A stretch of 64,000 nt of DNA from contig NZ_LMEO01000005.1 in NCBI RefSeq assembly GCF_001426375.1, positions 143,646 to 207,645 of the forward strand, read 5' to 3'. A model generated the notes under the pieces. It was not told the origin of the DNA and ran no database searches. It was given only the letters and a program-made list of their open reading frames with translations. Within the stretch, counting starts at the first letter, position 1. The number at the start of each line of letters is the position of its first letter. Shown here one piece after another: positions 25,010 through 34,115 of the stretch. The translations under genes were made by a program, and so were the position numbers. The stretch comes from Paenibacillus sp. Root444D2. Its GTDB lineage: Bacteria > Bacillota > Bacilli > Paenibacillales > NBRC-103111.

Positions 25010-26477
25010 GCTTCACCCATCCCCTAGAAAATAATTCCCGCAGCTTTTTTTGGGGAAGACTGTCCGCAGGACGCCGGTTCATTTTCCAAATGGGCAACCG
25101 GACGAGAGAGTCTTTCAAATCCCTCCATTTGAATGGAGATAAGGGGTAAAAATAGGGCGTTCCAAACCCCTCTAATTTGCACAAGTGGATCAAAATACAT
25201 GTAAATCCGAACGTAATTCCCAAAAAGCCGAAAGTAGCAGCCAAAAGCATCATCGGAAAGCGCAGAAAACGCACCGTCTCTCTGAACTCATGGGATGGCA
25301 CAACAAATGAGGCAAGCGCCGTCGATGCTACCACAATAATCATGATATTGGACACCAGCCCCGCCTTCACGATGGCATCTCCAATAACAAGCCCTCCAAC
25401 AATACCGATTGTTTGCCCTACGGCAGTATGTAAGCGCAACCCTGCTTCTCTTAACATTTCAATGGTTATTTCCATCAATAGAGCTTCAATAATTGGAGGA
25501 AACGGAATTTCCAGTACGGCACTTTGCATGAGAAGCACCAATTCATTTGGGATGGTCTCAAAATGAAAAGAGACAACTGAAATGTATCCAGCTGGTAGGG
25601 TAATGGCAATGAAGAAACTGGAAACCCGTAACAAACGGAAGAAACTTCCGTTAATCCAACGGGCATTGTAATCATCAGGTGATTGGTAAAAAGCAAAGAA
25701 ATTGATTGGTAAAATGATCGCTTTGGCTGAACCTTCCGCTAATACGGCAATTCTTCCTTCCATCAAATTTGCTGCTACTCTGTCCACTCTTTCAGTGCTT
25801 AATATTTGCGGAAATGGAGAGAAAGGCGCATCCTCAATGAGCTGCTCTACAAAACCTAATGAAGCTATATAATCAATTCGGATCGATGTTATTCGCTTTT
25901 CTAAATCAGTCACAATTTCAGGATTCGCCAATGACTCGATGTAAACCATCGCCAGACGTGTGTTCGTCTCCATGCCTACCATCAAATAACGGATCACTAA
26001 ATCCTTGTTAACCACTTTTCTTCGGATCAGATGAAGGTTCGTATTTAACCTTTCAATAAACCCTTCATGCGAATCTCCGAAAACTTTCTCATTGATTGGC
26101 TCTGTGATGCTTCGTCCCATCGAAGAGGATGTATGAAAGATGTAAAAATCAGTCTCACTTTCACAATCGACAACACAGCCGCCATTCAAAATGGCTTCCC
26201 CTGCTTGTTCGATCAAGCAAGTAATTTGCAGTTGATCCAGAGGGATGGCGTCTAGAAACTCACCTTCTTTGATTCGTTTCAATGGAAAGATGATCTTGTC
26301 CAGGATAGCTTCTTGATCGGTTAAGGTTGCCAGATAAATCAAGTTGACTTGTCGTTGATTCCAATTCAAACATTGTATAACCAGATCTTCCGTATTGTTT
26401 AAAAGTGTTTGAAAATAACTTTTTCTTTCTTGTATCGACGAAAGCTCCATATCCTTAATTTCTGGACTTTTACCCAA
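24990..26477 (-). CDS. GerA-family spore germination A subunit
   Basis: The A subunit (495 residues) has a soluble N-terminal half (residues 1-250) and a membrane-spanning C-terminal half with RVAANLMEGRIAVLAEGSAK, FPPIIEALLMEITIEMLREA and VGQTIGIVGGLVIGDAIVKA, all typical of GerAA/SpoVAF proteins. The start is uncertain: a TTG at 26477 gives MGKSPEIKD, with GAGGGG rather far upstream, while an ATG nine codons on gives MELSSIQERKSYF. It heads the gerA-gerB-gerC operon. Confidence 0.93.
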   Translation of the reverse strand: MGKSPEIKDMELSSIQERKSYFQTLLNNTEDLVIQCLNWNQRQVNLIYLATLTDQEAILDKIIFPLKRIKEGEFLDAIPLDQLQITCLIEQAGEAILNGGCVVDCESETDFYIFHTSSSMGRSITEPINEKVFGDSHEGFIERLNTNLHLIRRKVVNKDLVIRYLMVGMETNTRLAMVYIESLANPEIVTDLEKRITSIRIDYIASLGFVEQLIEDAPFSPFPQILSTERVDRVAANLMEGRIAVLAEGSAKAIILPINFFAFYQSPDDYNARWINGSFFRLLRVSSFFIAITLPAGYISVVSFHFETIPNELVLLMQSAVLEIPFPPIIEALLMEITIEMLREAGLRLHTAVGQTIGIVGGLVIGDAIVKAGLVSNIMIIVVASTALASFVVPSHEFRETVRFLRFPMMLLAATFGFLGITFGFTCILIHLCKLEGFGTPYFYPLSPFKWRDLKDSLVRLPIWKMNRRPADSLPQKKLRELFSRGWVKHERRKR

Positions 26478-26572
26478 AATTTCATCACGCTGCCCCTCAT
26501 TTCAAAGGTTATTTTCTCCAATTGGGTAAAAGAGTATTCATGTGTTGATATATACCCGTTATAACACAGATA

Positions 26573-26598
26573 AAGGGACAGCCTCGCGGCCGCCCCTT
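26573..26598 (-). terminator. Hairpin, probable terminator of the DUF441 gene
   Basis: AAGGGGCGGCC/GGCTGTCCCTT stem with G-T pairs on the minus strand, followed by TTTATCTG. It separates the DUF441 gene from the ger operon; the T-run is weak. Confidence 0.5.
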
Positions 26599-26668
26599 GA
26601 TTAAAAGTATTTCTTGACCTTTTTCTCGAATCCCTAATTTCTTGTTAATTGCACATAAGGCTTAGGGG

Positions 26669-27118
26669 TCATTTCCCAATCAGCAGTGATAATATTCCGG
26701 CAGCTATCAACGGACCAACAGGCACACCTTTTAGAAAAGCCACGCCTAGTATTGTCCCAATGACAAGACTTGTCACGATTGTAGGGTTGCCCGACATCAA
26801 AAGCGCGCCGCGTCCGCCTAGATACGCTACCAACACGCCAACTACGATGGCCGCGATCGATTTCCAATGCAAGAAGGACTGGTAAAGCTCCTTGATGCTA
26901 ATCGAGCCGCTGGCCAGAGGCGACAAAATACCAATTGTCAGGATAATGATGCCAAGCGAAAGCCCATTCTTCTCAATCCACGGGAACACTTGATGCAAAT
27001 TGACGACTCGAATAAGCAAAAGCACGACGGCAGCAATCGTAATCGAATTGTTGCGGCTAATGACACCTAGCAAAGCCAGCAGAATCAGCATAAACGATGG
27101 CATATCGAGCTGAGGCAA
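26669..27118 (-). CDS. DUF441 (UPF0756) membrane protein
   Basis: The 149-residue protein has four to five hydrophobic helices and the UPF0756 pattern ([70 protein letters not shown]). Function is unknown. I prefer the TTG at 27118, which lies nine bases after AGGAGG and matches the family N-terminus; a TTG at 27127 directly abuts the SD. Confidence 0.88.
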   Translation of the reverse strand: MPQLDMPSFMLILLALLGVISRNNSITIAAVVLLLIRVVNLHQVFPWIEKNGLSLGIIILTIGILSPLASGSISIKELYQSFLHWKSIAAIVVGVLVAYLGGRGALLMSGNPTIVTSLVIGTILGVAFLKGVPVGPLIAAGILSLLIGK

Positions 27119-27201
27119 ACCGACCAACCTCCTTTTCGCTTTGTAGAGGGCTGAATAGATTAATTATAAATCTTATCATTTCACATGATCAATGTCACAT
27201 C

Positions 27202-27220
27202 GCTAGGGTCTGGCCCTAGC
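27202..27220. repeat. Small perfect hairpin
   Basis: GCTAGGG-N5-CCCTAGC lies between the DUF441 and GNAT genes. No clear T-run follows on either strand, so it is only a weak terminator candidate for the GNAT gene. Confidence 0.35.
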
Positions 27221-27257
27221 CTTGTTCTTTGTCATTGTTCAGTTATAATTTTTTTCG

Positions 27258-27803
27258 TTATTTGAAGTCCAAATCGTCTAACGCCTTTAACATATGGATA
27301 TCTTCAGGTTCTTTTTCAAACAGGTCATTATCTATTTCTGTTGTAATTATGGAACCGCAACTTGAATAAAACTTTACCGCAGATTCTGTTTCTGTTGAAG
27401 AAATGTATAAATACTTCGCCCCTTCTGCAATAGCAACTTTACTTAGTTCGTTAAAAATTTGGCTGCCAATTCCTTGTCTTCGATACTGACGACTAACATA
27501 CATGAGATCTATCTGAAGTTGATTATTGTCTCTTCCTCTAAACTTGTGAGCCAACACTCCAAATCCGACCAATTTATCTTCGTCAAAAGCTCCATAAGCT
27601 GTCCCGCCGTTATCTATTTCATACTCATATCTTGAAATTATCTCACGGTAATTCTCTTCGTTCCAATTTGGGCATTCATGCCCCGCCTTTACTTGATCAA
27701 GAGATCCATTATTCATCTTGTAAATCAGGTCTATTGTTTCAGAACGGTCGATTTCCCGAATTTTATGCGAATCGTCATGACCCAATTGAATGATTCTAAT
27801 CAT
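27258..27803 (-). CDS. GNAT-family N-acetyltransferase
   Basis: The 181-residue enzyme has the acetyl-CoA binding motif A QIDLMYVSRQYRRQGIGSQI (residues 104-123) and the later AKYLYISSTETESAVKFYSSCG segment. It overlaps the upstream oxidoreductase gene by four bases (ATGA), so the two are translationally coupled. The acceptor substrate is unknown. Confidence 0.88.
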   Translation of the reverse strand: MIRIIQLGHDDSHKIREIDRSETIDLIYKMNNGSLDQVKAGHECPNWNEENYREIISRYEYEIDNGGTAYGAFDEDKLVGFGVLAHKFRGRDNNQLQIDLMYVSRQYRRQGIGSQIFNELSKVAIAEGAKYLYISSTETESAVKFYSSCGSIITTEIDNDLFEKEPEDIHMLKALDDLDFK

Positions 27804-28774
27804 AATTGTTCCACACTGATAACGATTTTACCTTTGGCGTGTCCTTCTCCAAGATACTGGAGAGCTTCAGCAACCTCACTTAAGGGGAAACGTCTATCTA
27901 TCACAGGTACAACTTTGCCAGCCTCCAAAAGCTCCTTCATAAAACTTTGATCATTTTTGTTCGGTTTATGTATAAGGATACCCATTTTCTTACCCCCGAT
28001 CATTGAAATCCATGGTCCTAGGAACATGACTTGGAAGATTCGAGACATGGAACCTCCTACCATAACATAAGTACCCTTGGGACTTAATGCACGTTTGTAA
28101 TTGAAAATCGATCGATATCCCGCAACATCAAGAATCAGGTCATAACGCTGCCCATTTTTGGTGAAATCAACTTGCGTGTAATCAATAACATGGTCTGCAC
28201 CAATCGATTTCAGCATATCTAATTTCATCGTGCTGTCTACGCCTATCACTTCAGCCCCGAATGATTTGGCAATCTGCACTGCAAAGGTACCCACGCCTCC
28301 ACCTGCGCCATTAATTAAAACCTTTTGTCCTTTCTGAATCTGTCCCTTATCGCGAAGTCCCTGTAAGGCGAGGACTGCTGCTTGAGGGATGGCCGCTGCT
28401 TCCTCGAAAGTCATACTGGCTGGTTTCAATGTTAAGACATTTTCACGAGCACATACAAACTCCGCAAACCCGCCCCAACTACACCCGGAAATGTCCCCGA
28501 ATACTTCATCACCTGGAAGCAACTGCTTTATGTCTTTACCAACTGCTACAACCCGCCCCGCTATGTCAGCTCCGAGTATGTTGTATTTTGGTTTTAGAAC
28601 TCCCCCGAGACGAACCATGAACGGTACACCTCTTAGGAGATCCCAGTCCCATGAATTCACGGATGCAGCATGTACTTTTATCAATACTTCATTGTCCTTG
28701 GGAGTAGGTTTTTCAACCTCTTTAAGCTTAAGAACGTCAGTAGTTCCGTATTTTGCGTATACAATAGCCTTCAT
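27800..28774 (-). CDS. MDR-family NAD(P)H:quinone oxidoreductase / zinc-free alcohol dehydrogenase
   Basis: The 324-residue enzyme belongs to the quinone-oxidoreductase branch of the medium-chain dehydrogenases. The N-terminal GroES-like part has ILGADIAGRVVAVGKDI; the Rossmann part has VLINGAGGGVGTFAVQIAKSFGAEVIGV, with GxGxxG-type spacing near residue 152. The cysteines that bind structural or catalytic zinc are absent, as in zeta-crystallin-like reductases. It is third in a four-gene run started by the Nudix-type regulator. Confidence 0.9.
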   Translation of the reverse strand: MKAIVYAKYGTTDVLKLKEVEKPTPKDNEVLIKVHAASVNSWDWDLLRGVPFMVRLGGVLKPKYNILGADIAGRVVAVGKDIKQLLPGDEVFGDISGCSWGGFAEFVCARENVLTLKPASMTFEEAAAIPQAAVLALQGLRDKGQIQKGQKVLINGAGGGVGTFAVQIAKSFGAEVIGVDSTMKLDMLKSIGADHVIDYTQVDFTKNGQRYDLILDVAGYRSIFNYKRALSPKGTYVMVGGSMSRIFQVMFLGPWISMIGGKKMGILIHKPNKNDQSFMKELLEAGKVVPVIDRRFPLSEVAEALQYLGEGHAKGKIVISVEQL

Positions 28775-28814
28775 GAAGATTACTCCTTAACACCTATTTG
28801 TGTTTTGGTTTTCT

Positions 28815-29489
28815 TTATTGATCGGGTTTTATTGTAAATGAGTTAAATCCTTTAACGATCAGCCAAATCGGAAATATTATTTCAAATAAGGCTCCTGGAA
28901 GAAATAAAATCATTCCTGCACTATAACCGAAAACCTGTAATAAAGCGCTTGTTAACAACGATACGTATCCAATTATCCCAAAGACAGATATTAAACGAGG
29001 AATGAGTTTGGATTGATATAATAAGTAACAAAACAACAAGCTGTATAGACCAAGAACGATCATTGCTAACTGAAAGGTCAAAAACTTCCCTTTTATTGCT
29101 AACATACCTATTGTTTGAAAATAGGAAGAATCCGGAGCTCCTGCTTCTATATATTCCTGGCTTAATGATATTAGTAATAAAGGGCTAACTGCACCAACAA
29201 TAAGGATTATAGCCTCAATAACCCTGAAAGCAACGTAACCAAGAGCTATAGTTTCATTATGCTTTTTTAAGATTGGAAACAGTGTGATTGCAATACCAAC
29301 TGCTGCAGCGGAATTCATTAACTCAAGGAGCATTCCTATGATCACTTTGGTTTTATTTGGATAAACATGAATAAGATAATCCGGATCTTTTAGAATAGAT
29401 TCAATAAGTCCATTACCTAATATATACGCAGCCGTTGCAGCTAGAAATAATACTCCAACAATTCTTGCAGTTTTTTTGTTTGAAATCAT
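28815..29489 (-). CDS. DUF4386 membrane protein, paralogue B
   Basis: The 224-residue, six-helix protein is closely related to paralogue A at 9565-10251: both share NKK-AxIVGVLF at the start, TLFPILKKHNETIALGYVAF in the third helix region, and IPRLISVFGIIGY near the end. Function unknown. It lies 36 bases behind the Nudix regulator and 40 bases ahead of the oxidoreductase, so it probably belongs to that operon. Confidence 0.86.
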   Translation of the reverse strand: MISNKKTARIVGVLFLAATAAYILGNGLIESILKDPDYLIHVYPNKTKVIIGMLLELMNSAAAVGIAITLFPILKKHNETIALGYVAFRVIEAIILIVGAVSPLLLISLSQEYIEAGAPDSSYFQTIGMLAIKGKFLTFQLAMIVLGLYSLLFCYLLYQSKLIPRLISVFGIIGYVSLLTSALLQVFGYSAGMILFLPGALFEIIFPIWLIVKGFNSFTIKPDQ

Positions 29490-29525
29490 TTATTACCTCC
29501 TACTATCATAAAATGTTTACTCACT

Positions 29526-30431
29526 TTACAAATATCGCCAATTCGGATTGAATTTGAACAGCTTTGCAGGCCTATGCCCTGCATCTTTGGTAAATTGATT
29601 CGTTTCCATAACCATGTCCGCTATCTTTCTTCTAAACGCAGCAGAAAGCAGCTCTTTTCCCAAAGTAACCTCATAGACTTGTTGGAGCTCTGACAATGTA
29701 AAAAGTTCGGGCATCAGATTGAAAGCTATATCGGTGTACTCAATCTTATTCCTAAGCCTCTCAACTGCATATTGGATCATTTCCGCATGATCAAATGCAA
29801 TGCCATTCGAAACGATAACCTCTCTTTCTACCCTTGCTGTTTTGCCAGAATATTTTTCTATAACTTTAATAATAGCCTCCAGGATGTCCTTATCGTTTGA
29901 AAGAGTCATTTTTACGACTTTTTCAAACATAAAGTCCTTCTCCAGCATGGTTTTCTTCTCTTCAAGCACGCTGTACCTAACGTTGAACCACCTGGCATCA
30001 TCCGCATCATCCCCAGCCTTCACTTCGAGTGATTTGCAATCAACAAGTGCCATATATGAACAGCTGATAACTCGTGTACGAGGGTCCCTATTTACATCTC
30101 CCCATGTATAAAGCTGTTCCATATAAACATCATTAATATTAGTTTCGGTTTTTAGCTCCCGTAAAGCAGCTTCATCCATACTCTCGTCCTCTGTTACAAA
30201 CCCTCCGGGTAAGGCCCATTGCCCAATATAAGGATGAACCCCCCTCTTAACCATGAGAAGTTTCAGTGACTTTTCCGGTAACTTTCTATAATTTTCATTT
30301 TCCTCATCAACTACAGTGAAGATTAACATATCTACAGTGACAGAAGGTCTTTCGTAAATACTAGCATCATACTTCTGTAAAAACTCTGCTTCAGTAAGTC
30401 CCTGCTTATCTCTAAATTGCTCTTTATCCAT
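29526..30431 (-). CDS. Nudix-domain regulator, NrtR-like
   Basis: The 301-residue protein has a Nudix domain (residues about 30-170) and a C-terminal winged-helix region (YTDIAFNLMPELFTLSELQQ, then ELLSAAFRRKIADMVMETNQ), the architecture of NrtR regulators. The Nudix box is degenerate: G-X5-E-X7-REL is kept, but the following pair reads TE instead of EE and the final Gly is Asn. This favours ligand binding, as of ADP-ribose-like compounds, over hydrolysis. I chose the ATG at 30431 over a GTG at 30440. Confidence 0.82.
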   Translation of the reverse strand: MDKEQFRDKQGLTEAEFLQKYDASIYERPSVTVDMLIFTVVDEENENYRKLPEKSLKLLMVKRGVHPYIGQWALPGGFVTEDESMDEAALRELKTETNINDVYMEQLYTWGDVNRDPRTRVISCSYMALVDCKSLEVKAGDDADDARWFNVRYSVLEEKKTMLEKDFMFEKVVKMTLSNDKDILEAIIKVIEKYSGKTARVEREVIVSNGIAFDHAEMIQYAVERLRNKIEYTDIAFNLMPELFTLSELQQVYEVTLGKELLSAAFRRKIADMVMETNQFTKDAGHRPAKLFKFNPNWRYL

Positions 30432-30548
30432 GTAGATCACCCATTCTTTGATTTCAACATTCTGTTATATTCAAATTGTTATTATCAATACGTTAATATC
30501 ATTTAAGCTTTAATTCCAATCATTGTCAATCCCTAATTTATAAAAAAA

Positions 30549-30583
30549 GTTGTCCTCAAGTAGCTACCTACTTAGGGACAACT
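30549..30583 (-). terminator. Rho-independent terminator
   Basis: GTTGTCC/GGACAAC and AAGTAG/CTACTT pairings form a long near-perfect stem; on the minus strand seven T residues follow. It ends the DUF6022-like gene. Confidence 0.9.
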
Positions 30584-30639
30584 CATTATCTCCGTCAGCT
30601 TTAAATTTTTCTGAGCTCCAGCTGTTGTTGCCGGTTGTT

Positions 30640-31320
30640 TTAGTCAATCAGCGGGCGTTTGAAGTACGCAATCACTTTGCCTCCTGCTGGAACGACGGAC
30701 ACAAGTTCCCATCCGTACCGACCCCAATGGCCTAGCGCATTGTCCAAATTCCAGCTGTACAGCTGACCGTCTGCTGCAGGCTTTAGTCCATCTCCGATTG
30801 AAGTATCTGTCGCGTACTCGAACCGCTGAATCGGGAAGGAATGTAACTCCGGTTGAGGCATTCGTTCCTCCCTTAAATCCCAGCGGATTCGGGTTGAAGC
30901 ATCTGAGAGTGCAGCGATAATGGCTTCCCGATCCGTAACTTCAAGTGCCAATATCCGCGGTGCTCTAGGCATGAAGAACGAGCGGTGCGAATGATAGGCC
31001 TGCAGCACCAACGTACCCAGCTCTTCACCTTCCGCTGTCTTTACGATATACCATATACATCGTTCCCGTTCTTCAGGTGGTCCCCAGTTCTCAATGGAGT
31101 CATTTAAGTTGAATCCGCCCCTTATAATGAATCCATCAGCCGCGAGCCGTTCTGTGACCGGCGCCATAAATTGTTGAATCCATGCGCCATAGGCGCGATC
31201 ACCAAACTTCTTGAACATCTCGGACAGTTCATCCTTCTTTTCGTCGTAGACTGCTTTCCACGCATGGGATAAAATATTCCCGGCGGTACGGGCAATGGAA
31301 TCAATTGTGGTTGTTTGCAT
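30640..31320 (-). CDS. DUF6022-like hypothetical protein
   Basis: The 226-residue soluble protein resembles DUF6022 proteins of Paenibacillus, with AYGAWIQQFMAPVTERLAAD, WGPPEERERCIWYIVKTAEG, and a C-terminal WGRYGWELVSVVPAGGKVIA. The last segment looks like a DUF4177-type strand. I am only moderately sure of the family and its function is unknown. It faces the TetR regulator across a region with a perfect split inverted repeat, so it is the likely target of that regulator. Confidence 0.7.
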   Translation of the reverse strand: MQTTTIDSIARTAGNILSHAWKAVYDEKKDELSEMFKKFGDRAYGAWIQQFMAPVTERLAADGFIIRGGFNLNDSIENWGPPEERERCIWYIVKTAEGEELGTLVLQAYHSHRSFFMPRAPRILALEVTDREAIIAALSDASTRIRWDLREERMPQPELHSFPIQRFEYATDTSIGDGLKPAADGQLYSWNLDNALGHWGRYGWELVSVVPAGGKVIAYFKRPLID

Positions 31321-31342
31321 GTTTATAAGCTCCTCTTTTTGG

Positions 31343-31386
31343 TTAATCTAACAGTGATAAATAATAATATAATACCGTTAGATTAA
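31343..31386. promoter_or_regulatory. Widely spaced perfect inverted repeat between divergent genes
   Basis: TTAATCTAAC (31343-31352) and GTTAGATTAA (31377-31386) are perfect ten-base arms separated by 24 bases, between the DUF6022-like and TetR genes. Each arm could be a half-site near one of the two divergent promoters. Confidence 0.6.
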
Positions 31387-31433
31387 ACTGTTGTGCTATA
31401 CTTGTCAAGAGATAAAATGGAAGGTGACCTAAT

Positions 31434-32153
31434 ATGGCAAGAAGAAGAATTCATCCCTTAACAACAGATAATGGCAGGAATCAGAGTGAGCCGCTTCACA
31501 CGCCTCTCGATCGTGCCCGAATTGTCGGGATCATGCTGGAACTGCTGCAAGCCGAGGGCTTGGATGGCATAAGTATGCGCAAGATCGCCGACTCACTTGG
31601 CGTGAAAGCCTCATCTTTGTATTACCATGTGAAGGACAAAGAACAGCTGCTTCATCTTTTGGCAGAAGAGATCAGCACTAAGATTGATTTGCCCGATACC
31701 ACTTTGGATTGGAAAATGCAGCTGCGGCTGTGGTCGATAAGCTTCCGGCTAAGTCTGCTGCAATACCCGGATGCTGTGCACATCATGAACGCGACCTTTG
31801 CGGCAAGTCCTAACCGTTTGGCTCATATCGAATTTCTGTTTCGGGCGCTTGTCGAAGCCGGATTTAAGGATGTCGAAGTGCCGTGGCTTGCTTCCATGCT
31901 CAAGAACTTCATCTACGGCTTTGTCGATGAGGAATGCAGATTACGGGATCGAGCGAAGCTTTCAGAGGAAAAACGGGAAGAATCGGAGATAAGGTACAAA
32001 GAGATTGAAGCATTGCCTAAGGAGCGATATCCCCACTTTATCCGCCTAGCCGGTTATACGACTTCTGTGAATTGGGAAGAAGAGTTTTCGTTCGGGTTGG
32101 ATATTCTGCTTGCTGGTTTCGTTGATAAGCTTGCAAGAGGCCTACACGAATGA
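31434..32153 (+). CDS. TetR-family regulator with TetR_C-type ligand domain
   Basis: The 239-residue protein has a DNA-binding domain at about residues 26-72 (RARIVGIMLELLQAEGLDGI, SMRKIADSLGVKASSLYYHV) and a C-terminal domain of the tetracycline-repressor type (LHLLAEEISTKI, YPHFIRLAGY, FSFGLDILLAGFVDKLA). The longer-than-usual basic N-terminus (MARRRIHPL) may add DNA contacts. It is divergent from the DUF6022-like gene. The inducer is unknown. Confidence 0.9.
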   Translation: MARRRIHPLTTDNGRNQSEPLHTPLDRARIVGIMLELLQAEGLDGISMRKIADSLGVKASSLYYHVKDKEQLLHLLAEEISTKIDLPDTTLDWKMQLRLWSISFRLSLLQYPDAVHIMNATFAASPNRLAHIEFLFRALVEAGFKDVEVPWLASMLKNFIYGFVDEECRLRDRAKLSEEKREESEIRYKEIEALPKERYPHFIRLAGYTTSVNWEEEFSFGLDILLAGFVDKLARGLHE

Positions 32154-32272
32154 TTGCATACAAGATCGGCTGTTCCGGACGTTTGAATTCCGGAGCATGT
32201 CAGGGTGTGACAATCCATGTGCCTTCGCTGCAAACCAGCCGCCCCTGAAAAAAGATTAGGCTTTTTCTAGTT

Positions 32273-32305
32273 GGCTGCCAACGTCCATTTGGGCAATTGG
32301 CAGCC
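32273..32305 (+). terminator. Hairpin, possible TetR-gene terminator
   Basis: Perfect GGCTGCCA/TGGCAGCC stem with a 17-base loop followed by TGTTTGTC. The T-run is poor. The rest of 32154-32350 holds no gene. Confidence 0.5.
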
Positions 32306-32350
32306 TGTTTGTCTTCACTCTTAAATTATCGCGAGCAGCAATATGCAAAA

Positions 32351-32374
32351 AGAAGCCGCTTCAATACGGCTTCT
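32351..32374 (-). terminator. Terminator of the arylamine N-acetyltransferase gene
   Basis: AGAAGCCG/CGGCTTCT stem with a U-rich tail (TTTTTGC) on the minus strand; it overlaps the stop codon. Confidence 0.8.
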
Positions 32375-33159
32375 CATAGTTCTTGAAATCCAAAATGTTG
32401 TTTTGCTAGTTCTTTGAATTTAACACTGTCAATCTGTTCCTTACTCGATTTCCCATTCATCCATTGTGTGAAAGATGTATCGGTTAACGTTACATTTCCA
32501 TCGCTTGTAAGTTGAGTAATCAGCGGGGTTTTGTTGAATCGTGATTCTTTGTGCTGGACTATGATTCCTTGGACTTCGTTCAATTCAGATAAATTTTCTA
32601 ATGGTCGTTTGGTATCAAAAGCATACCCTATTTTCCAATCTGTATCTTTATATTTTAGTTTCAGTTCAAGTACATAGTCGCCATAATCACTTTCCATTGC
32701 TTTGACTCGAAATTCTCCATTCACAGAGGAAGTAGTTTCTCCATTTAGCGGCACAGGTTTTAGTGGTAGGTTTCCACCAAATCCGGTATCAACCAAGTAC
32801 GTTTGACCTTTATGCTGCAAAAGAATAGTAACATGAGTTCTCCCGAGTTTTGACCAGTCCTTCGTTGCATAATTGTATACTTCTCCGCGAACTAACGCTG
32901 CATTAAACCCATTTTCAACTAAGAAAAAATAAAGCAGAGGATTCAATTGATAGCATAGACCACCTTCATTTTTTACGAGCATTTTGGTTATCAGACTCTC
33001 TTTTGTTATAATACTTGTTTTGTTTGAAATGATGCTTAGATTTTCAAAAGGAAGGGATAGTGCTGTTTTCCTAAGAATGTGATCTAATGTTTCAAATGTA
33101 ATTTTTTGATTTTCTGGAATACCCATTCTTTTACGAAATAATCCGTTTAATTCATACAT
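32374..33159 (-). CDS. Arylamine N-acetyltransferase
   Basis: The enzyme transfers acetyl from CoA to arylamines or hydrazines through a Cys-His-Asp triad. These are visible as Cys in NEGGLCYQLNPLLYFFL (about residue 70), His in GRTHVTIL and Asp in YLVDTGFGGNLPLKPV. The 261-residue length is normal. I chose the ATG at 33159 because GGAGG lies 11 bases upstream; a start at 33177 would place it inside the gene. The usual RGG motif before the Cys reads NEGG here. Confidence 0.9.
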   Translation of the reverse strand: MYELNGLFRKRMGIPENQKITFETLDHILRKTALSLPFENLSIISNKTSIITKESLITKMLVKNEGGLCYQLNPLLYFFLVENGFNAALVRGEVYNYATKDWSKLGRTHVTILLQHKGQTYLVDTGFGGNLPLKPVPLNGETTSSVNGEFRVKAMESDYGDYVLELKLKYKDTDWKIGYAFDTKRPLENLSELNEVQGIIVQHKESRFNKTPLITQLTSDGNVTLTDTSFTQWMNGKSSKEQIDSVKFKELAKQHFGFQEL

Positions 33160-33186
33160 TAGGAAGATTCCCTCCATGTTTTTGAT

Positions 33187-34092
33187 TCAAAGGTAGGTCA
33201 TCAATTGCTTGGCGTGGCGTCTCATATCTTCTGTTCGTTGCCTGAAAGCGCTATAGGCGATATGGTCGAGGCTGATGTGGATGAGACAGCAGCGAAGACG
33301 TTCCTCTGATTGTGTAGGCCGTCCTCCATGTTTGTCCCAGTGATTATCTAGAATTTCCTGCAAGTCAATCTCTTGCCATTGCGGAAACCAAGGCCACCAA
33401 TAAAGAAACAAAGCGTTATCATAAAGAGGATCACCATAGAACGCATTTCCCCAGTCGATTACCCCCGTTAGCCTCCCTCCGTCCACAAGCACATTTCGGT
33501 TCAAGAGGTCGTTATGTACGATTCCTCGGTACTCTGGAAGCATTGCTACGAGCTGACGCAGCCTTTCTACCCCAGCATCGAAGACCCGTGCCTCCTGAGG
33601 CGAGGCGTTAAGCCGCTCGCGCCAGCCCACGAGTCGATCCCTGGGCTCAGCTACTGAGAGTAGCTCGGCCCCCCAGCTAGGACCAGCCCCAGTTGGACGC
33701 CAAAGGCCAACTCCCTCTGTGTCTGTGAGGTCAAGTTTTTGAAGTTCGTAGAGAGCATCTAGCAATTGCGGAAGGACATGTCGTATCTCAGGCCCATTCA
33801 GCTCATCTAGATGCTTTCCAGATACTCGTTCGGATACGGCATAGAAGCCGCTCTCCGTCTCGCCTACTTCAAGAACCCTCGGAATCGGAAGTGTGTCCGA
33901 GGAAAGTGTGGCCATCACACGATCCTTTTCAAAGTCGCCCAGATAAGTGCCGAAGCGGATAACCATTGCATGCCCGTCGAGCATGAAGGAATAGGCTTTC
34001 GACCAATCACCGGCAGCGAGGGGCATAAGATTTTGGGCACGGTCACCAAAGTGTTCCTTTACAAACCGGTTCGCCTTTTCGAAATCCTTCAT
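33187..34092 (-). CDS. Aminoglycoside phosphotransferase (APH)-family kinase
   Basis: The 301-residue protein has the APH/choline kinase fold. Brenner's motif is HNDLLNRNVLVDGG near residue 193 with catalytic Asp and Asn, followed by GVIDWGNAFYGDPLYDNA with the metal-binding Asp. Similar proteins phosphorylate antibiotics or small alcohols such as homoserine or fructosamine, so resistance should not be assumed. GGGAGG precedes the ATG. It lies 27 bases upstream of the arylamine N-acetyltransferase start. Confidence 0.88.
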   Translation of the reverse strand: MKDFEKANRFVKEHFGDRAQNLMPLAAGDWSKAYSFMLDGHAMVIRFGTYLGDFEKDRVMATLSSDTLPIPRVLEVGETESGFYAVSERVSGKHLDELNGPEIRHVLPQLLDALYELQKLDLTDTEGVGLWRPTGAGPSWGAELLSVAEPRDRLVGWRERLNASPQEARVFDAGVERLRQLVAMLPEYRGIVHNDLLNRNVLVDGGRLTGVIDWGNAFYGDPLYDNALFLYWWPWFPQWQEIDLQEILDNHWDKHGGRPTQSEERLRCCLIHISLDHIAYSAFRQRTEDMRRHAKQLMTYL

Positions 34093-34115
34093 AGGTTCCT
34101 CCCTGCATATGTCGA

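Noticed and set aside
33187..34092. Calling the APH-like kinase an antibiotic-resistance gene
   Set aside because: Brenner's motif is shared by many small-molecule kinases; nothing in the sequence or neighbours shows aminoglycoside or macrolide specificity.
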